A stretch of 64,000 nt of DNA from Halobacteriovorax sp. DA5 (lineage in GTDB: Bacteria > Bdellovibrionota > Bacteriovoracia > Bacteriovoracales > Bacteriovoracaceae): positions 124,001 through 188,000 of the forward strand of contig NZ_PPDJ01000003.1 of assembly GCF_002903145.1 (NCBI RefSeq), given 5' to 3'. Below are positions 10,043 to 19,600 of this stretch, one piece after another. Each line of letters begins with the position of its first letter. Position 1 is the stretch's first letter. A model generated the notes under the pieces. That model saw only the letters and a list, made by a program, of their open reading frames with translations, searched no databases and had not been told where the DNA came from. The position numbers were made by a program, and so were the translations under genes.

Positions 10043-10115
10043 CAGGATGTTTTGTATGCAACCATGAGCAGGAGCGATTGGTTGCCCTGCCTTCGTTGGC
10101 ATACGTCGCATCCTG
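10043..10115. ncRNA. Candidate structured RNA (nested hairpin)
   Basis: Three nested pairings fit one hairpin: CAGGATG (10043-10049) with CATCCTG (10109-10115), GTATGCAAC (10054-10062) with GTTG-GCATAC (10095-10104, one bulge), and GCAGG (10068-10072) with CCTGC (10086-10090). It is GC-rich in an AT-rich genome. The strand is undecided, although the + strand is followed by a terminator. It does not match SRP, tmRNA or integron attC motifs. Confidence 0.35.
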
Positions 10116-10163
10116 CTCCTAAACTCGAATCAAATTCAAGTTCTATACCCAAGCAACAATAAT

Positions 10164-10195
10164 AAAAAAGCCCAGGATAAACCTGGGCTTTTTTA
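10164..10195 (-). terminator. Bidirectional terminator, ancestral tRNA-Leu terminator
   Basis: A-tract plus GCCCAGG pairs with CCTGGGC plus T-tract around an ATAAA loop. It sits 4 bp beyond the encoded CCA of the tRNA-Leu 3' half, in the position expected for its native terminator. It would also stop + strand transcripts. Confidence 0.8.
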
Positions 10196-10198
10196 TTA

Positions 10199-10255
10199 TG
10201 GTGGCCCGGGCGAGACTTGAACTCGCACAGTATTGCTACCGGCGGATTTTGAATC
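10199..10255 (-). pseudogene. tRNA-Leu(CAA) 3' half, split by element insertion
   Basis: Read on the minus strand these 57 nt contain the anticodon-loop end, a long variable arm, a perfect T-stem (GCGAG/CTCGC), the acceptor 3' strand CCGGGCC, discriminator A and encoded CCA. The 5' half is missing here but is found at 35037-35065. Together they give 86 nt with a 7/7 acceptor stem (GGCCCGG/CCGGGCC) and a 5/5 anticodon stem (GCGGA/TCCGC). It is the downstream half of the tRNA gene into which the element integrated. Confidence 0.85.
10246..10255. repeat. attL core (ATTTTGAATC)
   Basis: These ten bases are identical to 35027-35036 and lie in the tRNA-Leu anticodon arm, the usual crossover region of tyrosine integrases. 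The element sequence just inside (10256-10273) still resembles the D-arm it replaced, with cgtttaccaatt in place of cgtctaccattc. Confidence 0.8.
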
Positions 10256-10262
10256 ACTGGCG

Positions 10263-10272
10263 TTTACCAATT
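10263..10272. repeat. Candidate integrase arm site, left end
   Basis: TTTACCAATT occurs here 8 bp inside the attL core and again at 34867-34876 and 34960-34969 at the right end. The placement at both termini suggests accessory integrase-binding sites. Confidence 0.5.
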
Positions 10273-10290
10273 TAAAAATAATGACAGTTT

Positions 10291-10326
10291 TTCAAGAAGT
10301 TTTTGAATTTTGCCTGGGAACCTGGG
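10291..10326. repeat. 36-bp repeat, left copy
   Basis: This stretch aligns with 32254-32289 upstream of the primase-helicase gene at 29 of 36 positions, ending in CTGGGAACCTGGG versus TTGGGAACTTGGG. It lies just inside the left end of the element, so a replication or excision protein may bind both. Confidence 0.45.
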
Positions 10327-10372
10327 GGATTATGGTTTTGCCTATACAGCAGAATTAAACTAAAATCATTTC

Positions 10373-11083
10373 ATGGATAAGAAATCACCTTTAGATCAAA
10401 TTTCAAATGAATCAATTATTGTTGCAGGATCATTTTTTTTAGCAGCTGGGTTTTTGATATTTCTTGCATATATTACTGTCTGTAAAGAGTGCAATTTCTC
10501 TACTCTTGGAAACTTAGGTTCATATTTCTCTGGAGTGGCTGCTTTATCAGGGGCCATTTTTGTAATATGGACACTTAAGCTTCAGAAAGAATCTATAACT
10601 CAGATACAGAAACAAAATCATATAGATAGGTTAAATGCTATTTATAAGGAACATGTTGACACGATACAAAGTACACTTACATATATTGAAAATGCTGGTG
10701 GCCAGGTTCAAATCGGAGGTGCTGCTGCAATTGTAAAATTAGCAGAGCTTTCGGAACACGGGACCATGAATAGAGATCAAGCTTATAATCAACTCGGCTA
10801 TGAGAATATGAAGTCAGTGATAGCTTCTGTTTCATTACTTCAAAATTGGTTGCTAGAAAATAATGAAAATTTTTATTATTACCCTATGTACCGGACTCGC
10901 TATGAAGGGCTAGTTTTGTCTTTTGAGAAATTACTACCTCCTGATGTGAGGGAAATGAGTAATTCAGAAATAGAAGCAAACTATCTACAGGATTACAATA
11001 AGCTCTCTCTTTTTAAGGCAATCACTAATATTAAAGAGCAGTCTTTTTTGGCGTTTTGTAAATTTGAAGAGATGAGAGGTTAA
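10373..11083 (+). CDS. Two-TM protein with cytoplasmic tail, possible abortive-infection type
   Basis: This 236-residue protein has TM segments at ~17-36 and ~48-66 and a helical cytoplasmic part starting LKLQKESITQIQKQNHIDR. The layout recalls the N-terminus of putative phage abortive infection (putAbiC-like) proteins, which frequently sit in defence cargo; that is a layout resemblance only. There is no convincing ribosome site, and a TATACA hexamer at ~10342 may drive it. It is the first gene inside the left end. Its stop overlaps the convergent HNH gene by 4 bp. Confidence 0.6.
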   Translation: MDKKSPLDQISNESIIVAGSFFLAAGFLIFLAYITVCKECNFSTLGNLGSYFSGVAALSGAIFVIWTLKLQKESITQIQKQNHIDRLNAIYKEHVDTIQSTLTYIENAGGQVQIGGAAAIVKLAELSEHGTMNRDQAYNQLGYENMKSVIASVSLLQNWLLENNENFYYYPMYRTRYEGLVLSFEKLLPPDVREMSNSEIEANYLQDYNKLSLFKAITNIKEQSFLAFCKFEEMRG

Positions 11084-11484
11084 GATTTTAATTTTTCTAA
11101 AAGGTAATCGAAATAATGTTTCCTAGACGGGGCTAGAAATTTCTTATAGTCATCCATGGGGAAAATATAGCTCTTATCATTATTGCAGTAGTAGCAACTT
11201 AGCATACAGTTTGCCGGTTCATAGACATTGTTTTCAGTATCAACTCTTTCAATCTCAAATCGATATCCTCTTCTTCCTTGAGCAGTTCTTCCTACGGTTC
11301 TAGTTTTTAATAGATTGGCATCAATTAATTTTCGAATTAAGGAGATGGGAGTTTCACAATAGCAGCATTTTCCATCCTGTTTTAGAAATTGATCAAGGTA
11401 CCAGATAGTCAGTTCCGCTGCAGATTGAAAACCATTAGAGGTTGCTCCATGTTTAGATTTAATAAAATTTGCTTTTACTTTCAA
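11080..11484 (-). CDS. HNH-type endonuclease with two CxxC knuckles
   Basis: This 134-residue protein has zinc pairs at Cys40/Cys43 and Cys97/Cys100. Between them lie an ER...VDTENN...Y segment and Asn92, then CNNDK after the second knuckle. This is the HNH/zinc-finger nuclease pattern seen in small phage and island proteins, though the first His of a canonical HNH is not obvious. It is convergent with the two-TM gene and lies 56 bp downstream of the membrane coiled-coil gene, so it may be the last gene of a leftward set (13156 to 11080). Confidence 0.65.
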   Translation of the reverse strand: MKVKANFIKSKHGATSNGFQSAAELTIWYLDQFLKQDGKCCYCETPISLIRKLIDANLLKTRTVGRTAQGRRGYRFEIERVDTENNVYEPANCMLSCYYCNNDKSYIFPMDDYKKFLAPSRKHYFDYLLEKLKS

Positions 11485-11540
11485 AAGATCTTCAAGAGAA
11501 ATATCATTCCTCTCACTCGCTTTTGACTCTAGTAAAGATC

Positions 11541-12467
11541 TTAGTTTTTCTTTGATTTTTGATCCCCTTGTGTTTTTTGTAGAATTTTTAACTGATCTTT
11601 AAGTATATTTATTTGCTTATCTTTTTCATTATTTTGATTGATATAACTATTCATTTTATTCTGAGTTTCTATAAGCGCTTTTTCTGCATCTATTTTATCT
11701 AAGTATATTGATGTTCTTTGGCTCGCTATTACTAAAGCGACTGAAAAAATAATAACTGCAATTTGAAAGAGTAATGTATACTTGGATGCTCTGACTTGTT
11801 CTGAGGCAGCCTTTACTTGACTAAGGTTTACAATCGTTTCTAGATGTTTTGTCTTCTGATCTCGAACTTGCTTGGCCCAGTCTTGTATTGAACCCATTGT
11901 TGAGTCAGAAACATTTACCATTTCATTTATTCTTGTTTCAAATGGACTTAGTATTAAAGATAGCTCAACGGGATTGCTTAGCATTATTTCACCAGTTGCT
12001 ATTTTTTTTATATTTAAAAATGATCTTATAGAATATCTGAAAATTTGTTCTTTAGTGGCAGGGATCGATTGAATTAAATTATAGGTGTTATTAAAGAAAT
12101 TAGTTAGCTTTGCTATATCTTGATAAGTCTCATCGTTATTATATTTATCAATTAGTTCTTGAAAAGGAGTGATATATTGATCCTCAAGTTGCTTTTTTAT
12201 TTCTCTTAAATATTGTTCTCCTACTTTTGGCTCGGGAATATTCTCACTTTTAATTTCTGAGGTGACGAGGTTTCTAAGTGGTGCATCTATTTGAGTTGCA
12301 ACATCAGTTTTTTCACATATTTTAATTAAGTCTTCAGCTATAGATTTTAAATATTCAATTCTACCGATAATGGCTGGGAATAATATTTTTTCTTCAAAAA
12401 AACCAGTTTGAGGAGAAAAATCTTTTATTAATTCTTTTAAGTCATGAATTTCTTTTTTATTTAACAT
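11541..12467 (-). CDS. Membrane-anchored helical/coiled-coil protein
   Basis: This 308-residue protein has a long helical N-terminal part, one hydrophobic segment (residues 231-250) and a C-terminal coiled coil ending in a Lys-rich tail. I recognise no family. Its ATG overlaps the stop of the HNH-like gene upstream by one base (TAATG), so the two are translationally coupled and probably function together. The location beside a type I restriction operon makes a defence role possible. This is inference. Confidence 0.6.
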   Translation of the reverse strand: MLNKKEIHDLKELIKDFSPQTGFFEEKILFPAIIGRIEYLKSIAEDLIKICEKTDVATQIDAPLRNLVTSEIKSENIPEPKVGEQYLREIKKQLEDQYITPFQELIDKYNNDETYQDIAKLTNFFNNTYNLIQSIPATKEQIFRYSIRSFLNIKKIATGEIMLSNPVELSLILSPFETRINEMVNVSDSTMGSIQDWAKQVRDQKTKHLETIVNLSQVKAASEQVRASKYTLLFQIAVIIFSVALVIASQRTSIYLDKIDAEKALIETQNKMNSYINQNNEKDKQINILKDQLKILQKTQGDQKSKKN

Positions 12468-13156
12468 TAGAATACCAGCTTTATACGATTAATAATTTGA
12501 CCTATAACTTCTTCTTCAAGGTCAATTCTCATCTTTTTTGAAACAAGTTTCTGAACTTTCACAGCAGCTTGAATATATTCAATCTGTTCCTCAAGTGTGA
12601 AACGATCCCAATTTGATGAACTTTTCATTCTGTTATGTGACTTGAGTAGAAGTTGAATATTATCAGGGTGATGTTGACCAGGATCTTCTTTATTAAGAAG
12701 AGCTTTGGCGTGCTCTAATTCAAAATCTAAGTTAAAGAATGATCTTAATTGAGAGCTGATATTTTCAAATTCCTGGAGTCTATATTTGTCCTTGGTGGTT
12801 AGTAGAGATTCATCATGTTTGATCTTTTGGGCCCTTGTAAGAGGGGCAAGGTCATCTTCTAACTCTCGATCAAGTAAGACATTGGCCTCACTCTCTGTAA
12901 GAAATCTCACTTTCCTTGGTCTTTCTGAATCATCAATTTCTATATGGCCAGAGTATGCACCTCTGGAAATATTTGAACTGATTCTAGCTGCAATCTCTCT
13001 GAGGCCAGTGGTCTCATTCTTTTGATTTTCAGCTTCCTTGTTTGCTTTCTCTAGAATTTCAGGGTGGAGCTCTCCAACACGAATTGCCCACTCGGACACT
13101 GTGGTCCAGCCTTCAATCGTATTGAGAGTATCGAGGTACTTTTTTGATATAGACAT
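12467..13156 (-). CDS. HNH-like nuclease domain protein
   Basis: The C-terminal half (residues ~140-190) contains FELEHAKAL...HHPDNIQLL...HNRMKSSSNW. This fits an HNH-type fold in which His, Asn and a later His/Asn supply the active site, without zinc cysteines. The N-terminal ~110 residues are helical and unassigned. I chose ATG 13156 over the upstream GTG (13162); neither has a good ribosome site. It is divergent from the type I R-M operon and shares with it an intergenic region containing a strong palindrome. The membrane coiled-coil gene follows with a one-base overlap. Confidence 0.55.
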   Translation of the reverse strand: MSISKKYLDTLNTIEGWTTVSEWAIRVGELHPEILEKANKEAENQKNETTGLREIAARISSNISRGAYSGHIEIDDSERPRKVRFLTESEANVLLDRELEDDLAPLTRAQKIKHDESLLTTKDKYRLQEFENISSQLRSFFNLDFELEHAKALLNKEDPGQHHPDNIQLLLKSHNRMKSSSNWDRFTLEEQIEYIQAAVKVQKLVSKKMRIDLEEEVIGQIINRIKLVF

Positions 13157-13247
13157 GCACACTTGTCGGATAAAGTCCCAAAAAGCCTAAATAAAAAATG
13201 ACATAACATAAGGAAATTGTTCTAATTATAAAAATACATCAAGCCAC

Positions 13248-13271
13248 TTGGTGCAATTCATCTTGCACCAA
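13248..13271. promoter_or_regulatory. Palindromic operator TTGGTGCAA-N6-TTGCACCAA
   Basis: This perfect 9-bp inverted repeat with a 6-bp spacer lies in the divergent gap between the HNH-like gene and the R-M operon. Its right arm covers the candidate -35. A further TTGCAC half-site sits at 13308-13313 beside the ribosome site. It is likely a repressor site, but no controller protein is obvious next to it. Confidence 0.65.
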
Positions 13272-13291
13272 CAAGGTCTATGCATTATACT
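13263..13291 (+). promoter_or_regulatory. Promoter of the type I R-M operon
   Basis: TTGCAC (13263-13268) and TATACT (13286-13291) are separated by 17 bp, 36 bp upstream of the first gene. The -35 is weak but coincides with an operator arm, consistent with regulated expression. Confidence 0.5.
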
Positions 13292-13327
13292 GCTTAGAGT
13301 AACTTGTTGCACTTTTAAGAGGAAGTG

Positions 13328-13903
13328 ATGATTTTAAGTAAACTCAGTGATTTATGTGACATTCGAAGCGGTTATTCCTTTAGGGGGAAGATCGAAGAGT
13401 CAAAAGACTCTGAGTACAAGGTTGTTTTGGCCAAAGATCTGGCCCCTTTTACAGGAATCGACTTTGGTTCACTCATTCACGCTGACTATAGTGGCAGAAA
13501 CGATGAGGTTCTTCTAAGAGATGAAGATATTCTATGTATTGGCAACGGGCCACGTCTGTATTCTGCAGTAATTAGGGATGTCCCTGAGAATGTAGTTCCT
13601 TCATCTCATATCTGGATTATGAGATTGAAATCAAATGTCATTAGCAATGACTATCTTTCATGGTCACTCAATCACTCTCAAAAATATTTTCAGTCAATGT
13701 CTCAGGGGGCAACAGTTGGGCACATTAATCGCAAGATGCTTGAGAGCATGGAAATTAATGTTCCTGATCTGCAAACTCAAAAGAACATTGTTGAATTAGA
13801 AAATCTATTAATAAAAGAAAAAGAAGTTTTCTCTGCTCTTATTGAAAGAAGAGAGAAACTCATTAATCAAATACAAAAAGAATTAGGAAATAGTAGGAGA
13901 TAA
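13328..13903 (+). CDS. Half-size type I specificity (HsdS-like) protein, single TRD
   Basis: This 191-residue protein has one target-recognition domain (residues ~1-145; LSDLCDIRSGYSF at the start, GATVGHINRKMLESMEINVP near the end) and one conserved helical spacer ending in an IEKRE-like coil. Full HsdS proteins have two of each, so this is half of one. ATG 13328 is preferred over GTG 13325 because AGAGGA is then 4 nt away. It lies 2 bp before hsdM, and the operon has a complete hsdS downstream. It could dimerise into an alternative specificity or modulate the system. Confidence 0.75.
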   Translation: MILSKLSDLCDIRSGYSFRGKIEESKDSEYKVVLAKDLAPFTGIDFGSLIHADYSGRNDEVLLRDEDILCIGNGPRLYSAVIRDVPENVVPSSHIWIMRLKSNVISNDYLSWSLNHSQKYFQSMSQGATVGHINRKMLESMEINVPDLQTQKNIVELENLLIKEKEVFSALIERREKLINQIQKELGNSRR

Positions 13904-13905
13904 GT

Positions 13906-15411
13906 ATGGCTGGAAAAGTAAATCAAGATGAAATTAACTCAATTCTTTGGAAGGCATGTGACACATTTAGAGGAATTTTAAATGCTACAGATTATAAAAA
14001 CTATATTTTGATCATGCTCTTTATAAAATATATCTCTGACACATGGGAAGAGCATTATGAGGAATTAAAGAAGAAATATAAAGACGATGACCAAATCAAG
14101 AGAAAACTTGAAAGAGAGCGCTTTATTCTTCCTGATGGTTGTCACTTTAAAGACCTCTATGAGCAACGTAATGAGGCTAACCTGGGAGAAATTATTAATA
14201 TTGCTCTTTCTAATATTGAAGATGCCAATAAGAAAAAACTAGAAGGTGTATTTAGAAACATCGATTTCAACTCTGAGGCTTATCTTGGACAGGCCAAGGA
14301 GAGAAACTCAAGACTTAAGTCTCTTTTAGAAGACTTCAATCAGCCAAAACTAAATTTAAGACCAAGTAAAATTGGAAACCAAGATGTTATTGGTAATTCT
14401 TATGAATATTTAATTGGTAAATTTGCAGCCAGTAGTGGTCAAAGTGCAGGAGAATTCTATACTCCTGCTGAGGTCAGTGAGTTAGTTGCAGAATTAGTAC
14501 AACCTAAGTCGGGAGATCGAATTTGTGATCCCGCTTGTGGTTCAGGATCTTTACTTATTAAGTGTGCGAATCAACTTCTAAAAGATGGTGTTAATGACTT
14601 TGCTCTTTATGGCCAGGAAGTAAATGGTCAGACAATGGCACTAGCGAAAATGAATATGTTTCTTCATGGTGTAGATGGAGCAAGAATCGAATGGGGTGAT
14701 ACTATTCGAAATCCTAAACTTGTTGAAGATAGTGCCACTATGAAATTTGAGGTTGTAGTCGCAAATCCACCATTCTCTCTTGATAAGTGGGGGCATGAGG
14801 AAGCATCAGCAGATGCCTACAATCGTTTTCATCGAGGTCTTCCTCCAAAGACTAAAGGTGATTTTGCTTTTATTACTCACATGATTGAAACAATCACAGA
14901 AGATAGTGGTCGAGTTGGAGTAGTTGTTCCTCACGGGGTACTTTTTAGAGGATCAAGTGAAGGAAAAATCAGACAATCATTAATTGAAGAAAACTTACTT
15001 GATGCTGTTGTAGGTCTTCCTTCAAACCTTTTCTACGGAACAGGTATTCCTGCTGCAATCTTAATCTTTAAGAAAGGAAGGAAAGATAAGTCTGTCTTCT
15101 TCATTGATGCAAGTCGTGAATATCAAGATGGAAAAAATCAAAATACTTTAAGATCTAAAGATATTGATAAAATTGTTAGCACTTATCAGAAAAGAGAAAA
15201 TGTAGATAAGTATGCTTATAAAGCAAGCTTTGATGAAATTAAGGAAAATGATTTCAATCTAAATATTCCTCGTTATGTCGATACTTTTGAGGAAGAGGAA
15301 GAGATCGATATCCAGGCTGTTCAAGGAGAGATTAATCAACTTGAAGATCAACTTGCGACTATTCAGCATCAAATGAAGAAGTATCTTAAGGAGCTTGGTT
15401 ATGGTGCCTAA
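13906..15411 (+). CDS. hsdM: Type I restriction-modification methyltransferase subunit
   Basis: This 501-residue protein has an N-terminal HsdM helical domain and then an N6-adenine methyltransferase core with AdoMet motif DPACGSG (208-214) and catalytic NPPF (287-290). It forms M2S complexes for host modification and joins HsdR for restriction. Length is standard. It begins 2 bp after the half-hsdS gene and overlaps the full hsdS start by 11 bp, indicating a single operon. Confidence 0.96.
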   Translation: MAGKVNQDEINSILWKACDTFRGILNATDYKNYILIMLFIKYISDTWEEHYEELKKKYKDDDQIKRKLERERFILPDGCHFKDLYEQRNEANLGEIINIALSNIEDANKKKLEGVFRNIDFNSEAYLGQAKERNSRLKSLLEDFNQPKLNLRPSKIGNQDVIGNSYEYLIGKFAASSGQSAGEFYTPAEVSELVAELVQPKSGDRICDPACGSGSLLIKCANQLLKDGVNDFALYGQEVNGQTMALAKMNMFLHGVDGARIEWGDTIRNPKLVEDSATMKFEVVVANPPFSLDKWGHEEASADAYNRFHRGLPPKTKGDFAFITHMIETITEDSGRVGVVVPHGVLFRGSSEGKIRQSLIEENLLDAVVGLPSNLFYGTGIPAAILIFKKGRKDKSVFFIDASREYQDGKNQNTLRSKDIDKIVSTYQKRENVDKYAYKASFDEIKENDFNLNIPRYVDTFEEEEEIDIQAVQGEINQLEDQLATIQHQMKKYLKELGYGA

Positions 15412-16594
15412 AGGATGGAAAAAGCTAATTGGAGAAGAAATAGCAGATAAAATAACAAAAGGATCTTCACCTAAGTGGCAAGGTTTTGATTATCAAGACT
15501 CAGGTTGTTTATTTGTAACTAGTGAAAATGTAAGAGAAGGTTATTTGGATATTTCAAAGCCAAAGTATTTACCTTTAGAATTCAATGAAAAATTAAAAAA
15601 TAGTCAGCTTAAGCAGGGAGATATATTAATTAACATAGTTGGTGCATCAATCGGACGTTCTTGTCTCATACAGAAAGATATATCACCTGCAAACATAAAT
15701 CAGGCAGTTTGCCTCTTTAGAGTTAAAAAAAATATTAGTCACGAATACGTAAGTTTTTATTTGCAGGCACCACATATTGTTAGAAAGTTATTAGGTAGCC
15801 AAACAGAATCAGCAAGACCCAACTTATCTCTTAGTGACCTTCGAAGTTTTTCATTCGATATACCACCAATATTTGAGCAAGAAAAAATAGCATCAATTCT
15901 TTCAACTTGGGATGAGGCAATTGAAAAACTAGAAAAACTCATTGAGACAAAAAAGAAAAGAAAAAAAGGTCTGATGCAGCAGCTTCTTAACCCAAAAAAG
16001 AAATATGGCAAATTGCCAGACGGTTGGAAATTAAAAAAGATGGAAGAATGCGTAAAATATGAAGGAGGAGCACAGCCACCTCGCGATACTTTTATTTTTG
16101 AAGAAAGGTTAGGTTATATAAGATTAATACAGATAAGAGATTATAAGACAGATAATTTCAAAACATACATAAAAGAAGAGTTAGCTAGAAAAAAATGCAC
16201 TAAAGAAGACGTGATGATTGGAAGATATGGGCCTCCCATTTTTCAGGTTTTAAGAGGTATCGAAGGTGCATACAATGTTGCTCTAATGAAAGCGATCCCT
16301 CGAGATGGTCTTGATAGAGAGTATATGTATTATTTCCTAAGCCAAGAAAAAATTGAAAGATATTTAGATGGCTTTAGTCAGAGAAGTGCAGGCCAAGCAG
16401 GAATAGAGATGGATATGTTATTATCATATCCATTCCCCTTACCAACTAAAAAAGATCAGGAAAAAATTGTTGTAGTTTTAACAGCAGTTGATAAAGAAAT
16501 TTCACTTTATCATGCTAAACTTGATAAATTAAAAAATCAAAAGAAAGGACTAATGCAACAACTCTTAACAGGAAAGAAAAGAGTTCAGATATAA
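15401..16594 (+). CDS. hsdS: Type I restriction-modification specificity subunit
   Basis: This 397-residue protein has the full two-TRD architecture: TRD1 (~5-165), a central helical repeat (EKLIETKKKRKKGLMQQLL), TRD2 (~205-370) and a matching distal repeat (KLKNQKKGLMQQLL). The two GLMQQLL spacers are nearly identical, as expected of intramolecular repeats that could allow TRD exchange. ATG 15401, with AAGGAG 7 nt upstream, is preferred over TTG 15395. It sets the DNA target of the HsdM/HsdR complex. The target sequence cannot be read from this. Confidence 0.94.
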   Translation: MVPKGWKKLIGEEIADKITKGSSPKWQGFDYQDSGCLFVTSENVREGYLDISKPKYLPLEFNEKLKNSQLKQGDILINIVGASIGRSCLIQKDISPANINQAVCLFRVKKNISHEYVSFYLQAPHIVRKLLGSQTESARPNLSLSDLRSFSFDIPPIFEQEKIASILSTWDEAIEKLEKLIETKKKRKKGLMQQLLNPKKKYGKLPDGWKLKKMEECVKYEGGAQPPRDTFIFEERLGYIRLIQIRDYKTDNFKTYIKEELARKKCTKEDVMIGRYGPPIFQVLRGIEGAYNVALMKAIPRDGLDREYMYYFLSQEKIERYLDGFSQRSAGQAGIEMDMLLSYPFPLPTKKDQEKIVVVLTAVDKEISLYHAKLDKLKNQKKGLMQQLLTGKKRVQI

Positions 16595-16604
16595 GAGGTA
16601 ATGG

Positions 16605-19600
16605 ATGGCCATTTCAAAATACACGGAAGATTTATCGTCACATATTCCTGCTTTGGATTTACTTATTAAGCTTGGATATAAATATATTACTCCTAGTCAG
16701 TCAGTAGAACTACGAGGAGGTAAGAAAGGAAAAGTTGTTCTTGAGGGAGTATTGAAGGAATGGCTTAGTGAAAATAATAGCATTGAATCTAAAGGATCAA
16801 AACATTCCTTTTCTGAAAGTAATATCACAAAAGCTGTAGAAGTGCTTTCTAATAAACCTTTTGATGCTCTTTTGAAGGATAATGAAGATATCTATGATCT
16901 TTTAACTTTAGGTAAAAGCTTTGAGCAAACGATAGAGGGAGATACTAAATCACACTCCTTAAAGTATATTGATTGGAAAAATCCAAAGAATAATGTCTTT
17001 CATGTCACAGATGAATTTGAAGTAGAAAAAAGACACAGTAATCAAACAAGAAGACCTGATATTGTCTTATTTGTTAATGGAATCCCTCTTGTTGTTATTG
17101 AATGTAAAAGACCAGATAAGAAGGGAGCCTTGAAGGAAGGAATTAGTCAGCAACAAAGAAATCAAATGGTTGAAGAAATCCCTCATCTCTTTACTTTTTC
17201 ACAAATCCTTATGTCTTGTTGTCAAAATCTCGCTAAATATGGAACAGCTGCTACTCCTGAAGAATATTGGATGGTATGGAAAGAGGAAGATGATAAGAGA
17301 CAAGAAGAGAATTTAAAAAGTCTTATAAATTTACCAATAGATGAAAATAATAAGGCCAGTATATTTAAAGAGAAAAAAGACTATCAACTTAGGTATATGG
17401 AAAAAATCTGGGATTCAGGAGAAAGACTTCCTTCCCCTCAAGATAAAGCCATTGATAGTCTCCTAAGACCTGATCGATTACTAGATCTAACATATGGATT
17501 TATTGTTTTTGATAATAAGGTAAAGAAGGTTTGTCGTTATCAACAGTATTTTGCAATTAATGCCACTTTAAATAGAGTTACTGATGTTAAAGGTGATTCT
17601 CAACGAAAAGGTGGAGTTATTTGGCACACAACTGGTTCAGGTAAGTCATTAACTATGGTTATGATGGCAAAAGCACTGACTTTAGAACCATCAATTAAAA
17701 ACCCTAGAGTTATACTTGTTACAGATAGAGTCGATCTTGATGATCAAATCTGGAAAACATTTAAGGCCTGTGGAAAAGATGTTGAAAAAGCCTCAAGTGG
17801 TAAAAACCTTTTAAAGCTTATTGAGGACGGAAAAGCAGATATCATCACAACTGTCATTGATAAATTTGAGTCAGCTAGTAAAGAGAAAGACTTCAAATCT
17901 GAGAGTCATAATATTTTTGTCCTGGTTGATGAAAGTCATCGCTCTCAATATGGTGTGAGCCATGCCAAGATGGTAAACATCTTCCCAAAGGCTTGCTATC
18001 TTGGTTTTACAGGAACCCCACTCTTAAAGAAGGAAAAAACAACTGCGAAAAAATTTGGTGGTTTTATTCATAAGTACACAATGAATCAAGCAGTAAAAGA
18101 TGGAGCAGTTGTCCCTCTACTCTATGAGGGGAGAATGAGTGAGCTTAGAGGTGATAAAGCGCAACTTGATAGATGGTTTGAGCGAATTACTGATGGATTA
18201 ACAGATAAACAAAAAGCAGACTTGAAAAATAAATTTAAAAGAGAAGAAGAGCTTTTAAAGGCAGATCAGAGATTAATGGAGATTGCCTATGATATTCGTG
18301 AGCACTTTCTAGCAAATTACAAGGGAACTGGGTTCAAAGGTCAGCTTGCCTGTTCAAGTAAGCAGGATGCAGTAAGATATAAAAAATACTTTGCTGATTT
18401 TAAAGATATAAAAGTAGATGTCATTATTTCTGCTCCTGACACAAGAGAAGAACACAGTGATATTGATGAGTCAGATGTTCCAGAAGTGCAATTGTTCTGG
18501 AAAGACATGATGAATAGATATGGAAATGAGACTAAATATACAGAAAATATCATTAAGGCCTTTAAATATTCTGATGAACCTGAAATCTTAATTGTTGTCG
18601 ATAAGCTTCTGACAGGATTTGATGCTCCTAAGAACTCAGTCCTTTATATTGATAAAAGATTAAAGGATCATAATATTCTACAGGCCATTGCTAGAGTGAA
18701 TCGTGTCTTTGAAGGAAAAGGCCATGGTCTCATTGTTGATTATCGTGGAATATTTGGAGAAATTAACAGTGCAATTGATACTTATGCAGCTCTAGAGAAT
18801 GAAGGCTTTGAAAGAGAGGATGTGGAAGGCACTCTTATCAATGTTGAACTTGAAATTAAAGAGTTAGCACAGAGACATACTAATGTTTGGGAAGTATTTA
18901 AAGAGGTTACTAACAAATCAGATATTGAGGCCATGCAAAGGCATTTGGAGCCAGAAGATATAAGACAAGAATTTTATAAGAGACTGACAAGTTTTTCTAA
19001 GACTTTACAGCTTGCTCTTTCAAATCCGAAATTTCAGGACGAAACAGAAGAAAAAATAAAGCAAATGTATCAAAATGATCTTAAAACATTCATCAACTTA
19101 AGAGCTTCGATAAAGCAAAGGTATGGTGAGACAGTGGATTATTCAACTTATGAAAAACAAATTAGAAACATGGTCAATAAATATGTGGGGGCTGATCAGG
19201 TAAAGATCATTATTGATCAAACTTCTATTTTTGATGAAGAAGATTTTGAGAAAGAGCTAGAAAGTATTGAAGGCGATGCTGCTAAAGCTGATACTATCGC
19301 ATCTCGTATCAAAAGAACTATAAATGAAAAAATGGATGAAGACCCTGCTCTATATAAGAAACTTTCTGAAATGATCGATGAGGCCATTCAGTTACATAGA
19401 GAGAAAAGATTAAATGATGCTCAATATTTATCAAAAGTAAGAGAAGGGCTAGATGAATTAAGAGGAAAGAGCAAAGGAAACTCATATCCTGACTCAATTC
19501 GAAATAATGATGATGCTAAAGCATATTTTGGAATTCTAAAAGAATACATTGATCTCGAATTAACAAAGTTAGGAGATATTGCTGAAAAAGTATTCTCAAT

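Larger units (their letters stand above)
9996..10198. other. Intergenic: hairpin, GC-rich dyad and terminator
   Basis: There is no credible coding sequence. The stretch holds a hairpin with an 8-bp stem (AAGTTGGC 10008-10015, GCCAACTT 10024-10031), a long GC-rich nested dyad (10043-10115) and a bidirectional terminator (10164-10195). Confidence 0.6.

Noticed and set aside
10043..10115. Integron attC site
   Set aside because: The RYYYAAC/GTTRRRY boxes do not match, there is no integron integrase nearby and the pairing pattern differs.
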